A stretch of 64,000 nucleotides of DNA from the NCBI GenBank assembly GCA_029449245.1, contig JANATF010000017.1:310001-374000 (forward strand). The letters are read 5' to 3'. Positions 30,585 to 39,000 of the stretch are shown piece after piece. A program made the position numbers and the translations under genes. A model generated the notes under the pieces. That model was not told where the DNA came from and did not search any database. It worked only from the letters and a program-made list of their open reading frames with translations. This DNA comes from Mortierella alpina (Eukaryota; Mortierellomycota; Mortierellomycetes; Mortierellales; Mortierellaceae). Each line of letters begins with the position of its first letter. Within the stretch, counting starts at the first letter, position 1.

Positions 30585-32372
30585 ATGAAGACCGCAAGTG
30601 CAGCCCAAACTGCCTTTACTACTTCTGAGCTGGCCCTCATGCTGTTCGCAAGTCTGACCCCACATGACCTGACGCAATGCATCCGAGTGTGCAAAGATTG
30701 GTTGCATCACGCCGAGCCCGTCCTCTGGAGACACTTTTCCAATGGAGGAGGGCTTTGCCACAAAAGGCTTTCATCCGAAACTACCTCGGCCCTGATTAGG
30801 AATTTGCCGCACATCCGGACAGTCCAGCTCACTGTACAAGATCATGGCGTCCTTCAGGAACTTGCCCATGGCGCGAACCAAAGCGCACAGCCGGGCGATT
30901 CTGCCGTCCATCCCAGCGCATATTGTACACAACTTCGGCGATTCACGCTTGACAACAGCGACACGTTGAGAAAGGGTTCTTACCTTTTCTACCCTTACAT
31001 CATCTACAACTTTCCCCTCGCCTTTTCCAATATCGTTACACTACTCAACCACAACCTGCACTTGACGCACCTGACGTTCCCGTTCCCCGGTGTTAAAAGC
31101 GGCGACCCTGTGCTTGCTGCAATCTCCAACCTGAGGAGCCTCCAGTATTTAGCCGCTAACAGAAACGGAGAGTCGCGAGTATCCACTTGGCAAGTGTCGT
31201 TACTTCTCCGAGCCTGTTTACCCCTCCCCAAGCTGACAGAGCTGTGCATCAACTGCTACGTATACCTGGTTGATAAGATGGACGACATGGACGCTCCTGA
31301 TCTGGAGACCATTCTCAAGGAGGCCGCGATGGCTCGCTTTTCTCAAACCCCTACCCCAGGCAAGATCAAGGCACTGCAACTCCGGAGCCTTGCTGATGCC
31401 AGTGGACCTCTGGCGTTAGCGTTACTGAAATCGGATCTGCTGGATCTTGATTCCTTCACGGTCCCGCCCTTCAGGGACGACTCGCACCCGATCGTAGATG
31501 AACAGCTTGTTCAAAAGTGCTGCCCCAATCTCAGGCATTTGAGATGCAATTCTACCAAGGGGACCTTTGACAACTGCAAGTATATGCGCGCTTTCATTCG
31601 TGGCTGTTCAGGGCTTCAAAGCTTTGCCTCAGACGATATCTGGGACAACCGCTACAATAGTGCTAGTGACTCTTATGACTCCCGGGATATCATATCGGAC
31701 TTGGTTCGGTATCACTGCGACACTTTGGAGGATTTTGAACTGAAAAATTGTTACCAGGTATCCAGTAGCGACCTGCAGGCCGTCCTATCTCGATGCAAGC
31801 GACTGAAGCGATTCCATGTGAGTGGCCTCTATCCAGAAACGAGGGACACTCGACATCATGACGGCGATGCTGGATTTGACCTTGAGGATGCGTCGAACGG
31901 CTCTTGGGTCTGTACAGAGCTACGAGAGCTTTGGATAACGTTAGGTCGAGACTCGCTTTATAATCACGGCTTCTATCGACAAATCGGACGACTTCAGAAG
32001 CTCGAGCACTTGACCCTCGACATTCATCGACGCAGGATCCCGGTACGGGATATATGGGGAGACGAGGTTGATGACTTGAGTCGTAACATGGACCATCGGC
32101 TTACCAGTAACTCGCTCTATGATATGGCGGGCCTCAAGAACCTGAAGACCCTCAGGCTGGGGGCAGAGTTATGCAAGGACATGCGTGAAGCCGAAATAGA
32201 GTTTCTAGAGGAGGAATGGCCCCTGCTGCGTGAAATCACCATTATGGGCAGCAGGGGCTTGAAGAAACTGCTCGCCAAGAAACGCTGGCAAAGGCTTTTC
32301 GACAAGCGACCCCATTTGCGCTTCACTGTACTAAGTGATATCCAAACGATGGAAATAAGGCATAATCTATAG
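30585..32372 (+). CDS. F-box/LRR protein
   Basis: Intact single-exon member of the array, 595 aa, start MKTASAAQTAFTTSELALML at 30585. F-box LTPHDLTQCIRVCKDWLHHA..VLWRHF (residues 24-50). It shares the family blocks PLPKLTELCINC, RYHCDTLEDFELKNC and SDLQAVLSRCKRLKRF, but its C-terminal LRRs are more diverged (EIEFLEEEWPLLREITIMGS). The leader just before the ATG (CCCAATCAA..TTCAGTTACAAGC) is shared with the copies at 26186 and 33934. It converges on the HD-domain gene, with stops 166 bp apart. Confidence 0.88.
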   Translation: MKTASAAQTAFTTSELALMLFASLTPHDLTQCIRVCKDWLHHAEPVLWRHFSNGGGLCHKRLSSETTSALIRNLPHIRTVQLTVQDHGVLQELAHGANQSAQPGDSAVHPSAYCTQLRRFTLDNSDTLRKGSYLFYPYIIYNFPLAFSNIVTLLNHNLHLTHLTFPFPGVKSGDPVLAAISNLRSLQYLAANRNGESRVSTWQVSLLLRACLPLPKLTELCINCYVYLVDKMDDMDAPDLETILKEAAMARFSQTPTPGKIKALQLRSLADASGPLALALLKSDLLDLDSFTVPPFRDDSHPIVDEQLVQKCCPNLRHLRCNSTKGTFDNCKYMRAFIRGCSGLQSFASDDIWDNRYNSASDSYDSRDIISDLVRYHCDTLEDFELKNCYQVSSSDLQAVLSRCKRLKRFHVSGLYPETRDTRHHDGDAGFDLEDASNGSWVCTELRELWITLGRDSLYNHGFYRQIGRLQKLEHLTLDIHRRRIPVRDIWGDEVDDLSRNMDHRLTSNSLYDMAGLKNLKTLRLGAELCKDMREAEIEFLEEEWPLLREITIMGSRGLKKLLAKKRWQRLFDKRPHLRFTVLSDIQTMEIRHNL

Positions 32373-32538
32373 CCGGTTTTCATTTTTGTACCATGACAAT
32401 ACACCGCGCAAGCGCAAAGGTGTTGAAAGTTCAACTGAAGCGCGCTGCTCTGGACTATGTTTTTAAATGCTTCATATCATTGTGGGATTGTGCACGCTGC
32501 CTGCCAACTACTTGATGACTTTCATGGATCTCTAAAAA

Positions 32539-33285
32539 CTAATCCCACCGACTCATAACTCCACTCTTTCCATTCTTCTCGATTCTCTCCTCAAAGTTTT
32601 CAATCCTGCTCACCATCGCATACGGCTTCAGCTTCAACTCCTCCACGACTGTTCTCTTGAAGCATCCGCTCCACCCCTTTCTTGGGTATTCCTTGCAAAC
32701 CCCTTCGATGGTCGCTACATCCACGAGCTCCGGTCCTGCTCCAATGTTATCCAACAGTGTCCCCCAATGAATCAACCTTGTCATGAGACTCACGCTCCCA
32801 TTGGGTTGAACATCTTGATGCCGAATGATCGCCTCTGCAACACTCTCTGCTTGATCCTTCTCTGCAACGCCCTCTCCTCCTCCACTGACTTTCACATCCT
32901 GGAGCAAGTCCAAGGCGTGATAACCTGCCCAGAACTCGTACGAGAGACGCGTGCTGGAGATGTGCTCGGGTGTCGTACCAATGTCATGCAACATCGCTGT
33001 GCAGAACCATGTTTCGTCGAGGGGACTACCAGAGGTCAGACCGAAGGAAGGGTAGCATTCGCGGGCGATGGCGCAACCGTAGCTGTAAACACGGAGTGAG
33101 TGTCTGTAGGTATCCTCGGGCAGCTTGGACTTGCAGTACGCGTTGATGCGGTTTGCGAGTGGAGTGGTGGGGGGTTTCAAGCTGGAGATGGAGACAGGTT
33201 TGGGCGAGGGGTTCTCGGGTCTGTCCTTGGTCTGGTCGGCGGGGCGCGAGGTGAGACCGTACTTGGAGGTGTTGTTGTTGTTCAT
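32539..33285 (-). CDS. cyanamide hydratase-like HD-domain protein (Ddi2/Ddi3 family)
   Basis: HD-superfamily metalloenzyme of the fungal cyanamide hydratase type, which hydrates cyanamide to urea in characterised members (Myrothecium enzyme, yeast Ddi2/3). Single exon, ATG at 33285, 248 aa, a normal length for the family. The metal-binding layout is visible: H62 in TYRHSLRVYSYG, the H100-D101 pair in CTAMLHDIG, and H156 in EAIIRHQD, with the conserved SYEFWAGYHALDLL between. The open frame extends 41 codons upstream only from a TTG, and a TATA box lies inside that extension, supporting the shorter start. Residues 1-40 are disordered. Actual substrate in this organism is not known. Confidence 0.85.
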   Translation of the reverse strand: MNNNNTSKYGLTSRPADQTKDRPENPSPKPVSISSLKPPTTPLANRINAYCKSKLPEDTYRHSLRVYSYGCAIARECYPSFGLTSGSPLDETWFCTAMLHDIGTTPEHISSTRLSYEFWAGYHALDLLQDVKVSGGGEGVAEKDQAESVAEAIIRHQDVQPNGSVSLMTRLIHWGTLLDNIGAGPELVDVATIEGVCKEYPRKGWSGCFKRTVVEELKLKPYAMVSRIENFEERIEKNGKSGVMSRWD

Positions 33286-33371
33286 GGCTTCTTGTGAGAG
33301 GTGTGTAGTGGTGTGGTGGTCGGGAAAGTGATGGAGAAAGGATGCAAAAGCGAGGGGTGAGAAAAAGTGGG

Positions 33372-33379
33372 TTTTTATA
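33372..33379 (-). promoter_or_regulatory. TATA box of the HD-domain gene
   Basis: TATAAAAA on the minus strand, 87 bp before the ATG at 33285. This is a usual distance for a short leader and an argument for the chosen start. Confidence 0.55.
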
Positions 33380-33933
33380 GACGACGGGCTATCGCATGGA
33401 CTGTGCAAACTGGATTGAGAGTGCCAAGTCAGCCCTTCTCAGATTCTCCGAAGTATGGAGGTAATCTGACGGTGTTCATGTATGCCCTTGCTGCGCTGGC
33501 ACCTCGTTGTAGCCGCTCAGGAGGCAAACGTCATTTTTTTATTCTCAACGTGGGAAGAAATGGGCGTACATTGGGACTGACTTTGGTGCGCAGTGCTGTA
33601 GTACATACTGACTGTAACATATCACTTCAGCACTTCGAAAGTGGAGTTCTGCTATGCTATCTGGGTTTGTGAAGGAGGCATCGCGTCTGCGTATGAGAAA
33701 ACGCACAGGGCAAGGCTGAGCTGTGCAGGCTTCGAAATCATCTGCCGCGTGTTCGCCCTGCCTCCCTGCTCGCAGCAGAATTCCAGGTGCCTGGGAACTG
33801 GATCTTGGCTGGTCTACCAGTCGCATGCTTGAGAGCCCGGCTGTTGACTTCTTTGGTCCAACATCATTCCTTACGCATCATCCTCATTCCCCTTTTCCAT
33901 TTCTCAATCAACTCGTCTCTCTCAGCTCCAAGC

Positions 33934-34090
33934 ATGGAACCTGAAAGTGCCGCCCACGCCGTCTTTGCTACTCCTCAACTGGCCTTTACGCTATATTCAA
34001 GTCTGACCCCACATGATCTGACTCAATGTATGCGTGTGTGCAAGCAGTAGATGAATCACGCCGGGCCTGTCCACTGGAAAAACCTCTGTT
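33934..34090 (+). pseudogene. N-terminal fragment of an F-box/LRR gene
   Basis: The family leader (CTCAGCTCCAAGCATGG) and start MEPESAAHAVFATPQLAFTL are followed by an F-box (LTPHDLTQCMRVCKQ). It is cut by an in-frame TAG at 34048-34050; the sister copies have TGG (Trp) at the corresponding codon. Homology continues to about 34088 (MNHAGPVHW) and then stops abruptly at unrelated DNA. A matching C-terminal fragment lies 8 kb downstream at 42106. Confidence 0.8.
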
Positions 34091-34970
34091 CAACAGCAAA
34101 TCGCCAACGGCAACAACGCTAGTAGCGGCGCTGTAAGTCGAGGCGGCCCTGGAAGGACGAGTCCCGATGGGCAATCCTCACTGATCTCAGGGAAGGCGAG
34201 CCCTGCTAGCAGTGTCTCGTCGCTATCATCCGGAGGTGCGGTCGGGTTTAGCATGGACGCCCTCATTGCGCGCGTGAAAGAGCTGGCAGCACATAGGCAG
34301 CAACTGGACAAGGACAATGCGTAGCTCAGACAGCAGATTGGTCGTGCAAATACGAGTTGTCGTCAGGCGAGCGGTCGGAGTCCGATTTTTCACCGCTTGA
34401 CCATGGCCAACTCAGATAGCCATGAGCAGCTGGATCAGCACTTGGAAAGGTTGTCAGCAGCAGATGACCTATCCCAACCGCCGCAGCCCCCTTCATATTA
34501 CACTTGAATTTTGAACACGGAACTAGAGCGTCTGCAGGCGTGCTCAGGGACGATCTAGCTCCTGGAGAAGGAATTTGAGCTGCTGAAGCAGCACACGGAT
34601 ATGCTGTTGGACGAGAACGCGCACTTGGCAGAGCTCGCAGCAGCGACCGGGACCGGAGAGTCCACGGCTTCTTCCAGAAGGTCAACCTTCGAGTATGGAG
34701 GTTTGAATGGGAAGTCGACAGCAGATGGCACTTCGGACTTGCAGGAGATCATTCGAATCAAGGTCAAGGACAAACTGTTCCAGGAACGGGACTAGATTGT
34801 TCCGGAGCAAGGAATGGCTCTGCAGCGGCTTCAGTCTCATCGCTGCTACTTCCTTTTCTTCGTTCCCCTGTTTGTGTGTCTCGTTGCCAATATCTGCATG
34901 GCCTCTTTCCAGTCATTCAACACTTGCTCTCTTTTCACTTCTCTGTAATCTCACTGTTGGCTTGCCACAA
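34091..34970 (+). pseudogene. decayed coiled-coil gene with several in-frame stops
   Basis: One frame reads for about 230 codons with protein-like composition but four stops: three TAG and one TGA. Between them: a Ser/Gly-rich start (SGKASPASSVSSLSSGG), the helix MDALIARVKELAAHRQQLDK, a second helix around LEKEFELLKQHTDMLLDENA, then IIRIKVKDKLFQERD and a hydrophobic tail. Every stop is one C-to-T change away from Gln (CAG) or Arg (CGA), as expected for a gene drifting after loss of function. The original family is not recognised. It lies between the F-box head fragment and NLR segment B. Confidence 0.6.
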
Positions 34971-35945
34971 TAAATGTAGCATTAACATTACCATATGCCA
35001 CAGCACGCGTATCACTATCAATGGGATCGCCGCTCAATGCGATAACTGTCCTTACTTATAAGAAATTATGCTTTGGCGCGAGCGCCATTGGTCTCGCTAC
35101 GAACTGCGGCTTAACAGTGGTTTCAGGTCGCGACAGTTTCATATCGCGTGCCGCTCCCACAGGATTGCAAAAGCAGACAGTAGGACAGGGACACAGGAGC
35201 TGTGTGGGCACAACTGGAAATTCGGGCTAGCGCTTAGCGCACCCATTGGAAGCCAGTCGCGCTGTCGATCAAGATGTGGAGCGTAGCCGGCGCGATTTGT
35301 AGACTACAAGAGCGAGCACACCGTATGTGGCTGATACAAGACGCCATTCATGCCGTTGGAACTCAATGCTCGTGGTACACAAGATGGATCGAGGGCGAAG
35401 ATGCACCGCTCCCACGCTCATAATTATTTTCCCACCTTGTTCTTTCCCTTCTCACCAGTCTGTTTCTTTCTCTCCATCGATAAACCCATTTTCTAAAGAG
35501 CACCAAAGTTGCTATCAAGAACCTGTAAGTGTGAGATTTCGCTTAAGGATGGAGTCGGGCGTAGTGATACTGAGTTGAACCTCCCTACAAACTTCATGCT
35601 AATACACATATGGCGACCTTTGATATCTTGCCGTGACTTGACCGCCTTTGACCATCAAGGAATCGAACTCTCGCGTACAAAGACATTGTTCCTGAGCCAT
35701 CTCAGACCCACAGATACTGCTATCGCTCTTAGAGAACGCTCTCTCGTGTCTATCTCCAGGTATTGCAAGACCCATGAACACACGCAATTTGAATTAGCCA
35801 TGGATACCTGTATGGTCGCTAACAAGATCAGTTGTGTTTACTTGATACGTGCCTTAGTGCTACTGTCGTTGAACCTCTTTGTGACATTTTGAACTCTTCG
35901 TGGTTCTCCTTTTGTCGACAGTGTGGTAGCTTCGACTTTACTAAG

Positions 35946-35998
35946 GTAAGAGCAACCTATAGTCATTTTTCATAACCACTATCTTCATTGGCTCATAG
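35946..35998 (+). other. probable 5'-UTR intron of NLR copy B
   Basis: The same GTAAGAGCAACC donor as in copy A, with a GGCTCATAG acceptor, 53 nt long, ending 55 nt before the ATG. The interior differs from copy A by small changes. Confidence 0.5.
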
Positions 35999-36053
35999 CA
36001 GGCGCTGACTGTATTGTTTCTATTGCAATGGATGCAGCATCAAGACAACTGCC

Positions 36054-39000
36054 ATGAGCACTCCACTCGATAGTTCACCACCCGACAGCGGGAGATCTGC
36101 CCACAACTCCTTGACACCGTCATTGACCGCCCATGGTCGATCTGTCAGCCATGGTGCCGCAACTGTATCATCTCAGCAAGCCAGCTTGAGTTCTGGTGGC
36201 GACGACAAATCCGTCTCATCCCACAAACCCAGAACGCGGGACAAAATTCGAAACTTCTTTCGGTCAACCAAACATGAGGATAAGGTCACGATTCAAGATG
36301 GTCCATCAAAGACAGAGATCCGTCACGCTCAAACTGCTAGCACCGACATCGCCTCTGAAGTCTTCAGCCTCGAAGTCAGCAGCTCAGGAACTGGGTCACA
36401 GCCCACGATCGGCAATACTGAGGCTCGTTTGAATGTCTTCTCGGAGAACGTAACTAAAACATCCACTAGAATCACATTGCCAAAACTTGACGTGCGTATC
36501 GACAGCACATCCCAGCTCGCCTTGTGCATCAGCCGTCTTCCAAGGAACACGACTTCTCCCTTGCAGCGCGAAGGTCTCGAGAACGCCTCAGATCCCACAA
36601 ACGAAGCGCCGCCGTGGGCCATGCCGTCCGATGATACACTGCAGGAATGGATCAAAGCCATTGAACAGAACCCGATCAAGCAAGAGCATCTTCGCTGGTT
36701 GGGATCACGCATCGTTGAGGAATTTATCAAGCATGCTGTCAAGGATCCGGTCGCTGTGTCAGAAGTCGTTCTCCTTGGCTCTGTCCTCGATCAGCCACAC
36801 TACCGCAAGTTGCTCAATTGCTTCATTGCGCAGCTCCAAGATTCCGTTCTTCTAGATATTGATCTTCTCCAAGGTCTCGTTCAGCTGGTCCAGTGTGCCG
36901 CGCCGGCGTATCTTGACGCCGATGATCTTGTCAAGATCTTGAGTATTTTGAGACAACGCCTTGGAGACACCCATCAGCAGTCGTCGGAGCATCAGTACCA
37001 TTTAACCTTGGCTGTCTCGCGCCTTCTTGATGTCATGGCCGAGCCAGAGAACAAAGTCAAAGATCTACCTCGTGTCGAGGAAAAGGAGCCTCTGGCCTCA
37101 GTTCTTTCAGGATTGCAATCCAGCTCGGACCCCTATCTGATGTATCAAGCGATGTACGCATTTCAGGCCTTGCAGTATGTTCCTGACAACGAATCCGCTC
37201 TTCGAGCCATCATGCGATACTCCCTAGGAGCCGCAGAGAGCCTTATCAAAGTGTCGGGAGTCATTCAGTTGAACTTTGACGGCCTACTCGAAGGCCTCAA
37301 GCAGATGCAAAAGACTGTCGAGGAGACTTATGGGATTGCCAAGTCCAGCTACGAAGGCATCAGTTCGTTGATTGACAGTGGGCGTGGACTGTTCGATAGT
37401 CTTAGAGCGGGCCTTGGCTCTGGCCACAAGCATCCGTGGTACCCTGCTGTACTTAGCGCTACAGCTCTCTGCCGGGCAGGCCAATTTGTCTTTTTCAGCA
37501 AGCTGGTTCGAGAGGCTCCTTGCCGTCGTGATCCTCGATTCCAATGGGGTGTAAGCCAGCTCCTCGGCGAGATTGCGATTGATGATGAATGGGAGTCCTG
37601 CATCCGTGAGCAAGCTGTCAGTTTTCTGGAAGATCTGTGCTTGAATGATGCCGATTGGGCTAAGGACGACAGCGTCAGGTCCTGGATGCTGACCATTCTC
37701 GGCAAGATCTCGGAGGTGCCTGATTGTGCGGTCAGAGACGCGGCCCTTGATGTTCTTCAGGTCTCAATGAACAATGGCTCTACCATCGTCACACAACCCT
37801 ACCCATTGAGGTCTCGCCTCCCTATCCCAATGAAGTCGCCTCTTCTGGCTCTAGTCCAAGAAATTCCTTACCTTGAGTACGATCTCAACGACCTCCGGCT
37901 GATACGACTCCAAGAGTACAACCAGACCGTGTACATCCCTCCTCAGGCCAAGGCCAACCTCCAGGCTGCTGACAAGGATGCTCTACCGCTCATGCAGACG
38001 ATCAAAGAGTTTCTGGAAAGCGACGGACAGGTGTTCTTGATACTGGGAGATTCAGGAGCAGGAAAATCAACATTCAACAGACACCTTGAGCACGAGCTTT
38101 GGAACGAGTACAAGCCAGGCGGCCACATACCGCTATTCATCAACCTGCCTGCTGTGGCAGAGAGCTACCAGGATATCATTGGTAGACAATTGCGGATGCA
38201 CGGATTTAAGGAGGACAAGATCAAAGAGCTGAAGAAGAATCGGAAGATGATCCTGGTTTGCGATGGTTACGACGAAACCCAACTCAAGGTCAACTTGCAC
38301 TCGGAGAATATGCTCAATCAAAAGGGACAACCAGACACAAAAATGATTATCAGCTGCAGGAGCACCTATCTTGGACAGGGCTACCGCGACCAATTCCGTC
38401 CTCAACAGAATGATCGCTACAGTTCCTCTGCAGCTAACCTGTACACGGAGGCCGCCATTGTTCCTTTCTCAAGAGACCAGATTGGGGAATACGTTGATCA
38501 GTTTGTGCGAGATCCAGAGGTACACAAGCTGATTGGTGATGGACCCGTCTGGAGCACTGAGAACTATATGGATAAGCTGAGGTCGATCCCCAACTTGATG
38601 GAGCTGGTCAAGAATCCCTTTCTCCTGTCTCTATCGCTCAGAGCGTTGCCTGGCGTGGTCAAGGACGGGACCGATATCACCAAGATCAAAGTGACTCGTC
38701 TGACTCTCTACAACTCTTTTATCGATCAATGGCTGCACATCAGCGAACGACGACTAAGGACGATCAAGTTCGCCGCTGATGAGAAGAGCGCACTGCAGGA
38801 TCTACTTGAAGAAGGCATTGTAGACACCGCCATTACGTTTTTGAAAAACCTCGCTGCAGCCATCTTCAAAGAACAGGATGGAAATCCAGTTGTCCAGTAC
38901 ATGCCGCTGAGTGACAAAGGGACGTGGAAGGTACAGTTCTTTGGATCGCAGCCCCTCGCCACGCTCTTGAGAGAGTGCAGTCCACTGTCGCGTTCAGGTG

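Noticed and set aside
33286-33408. 41-codon extension of the HD protein
   Set aside because: It starts at TTG and overlaps the TATA box.
34091-34970. Stop-codon reassignment (TAG read as Gln)
   Set aside because: Intact genes in the window (mS45, both NLRs, RAD54) end at TAG, so the TAGs here indicate decay.
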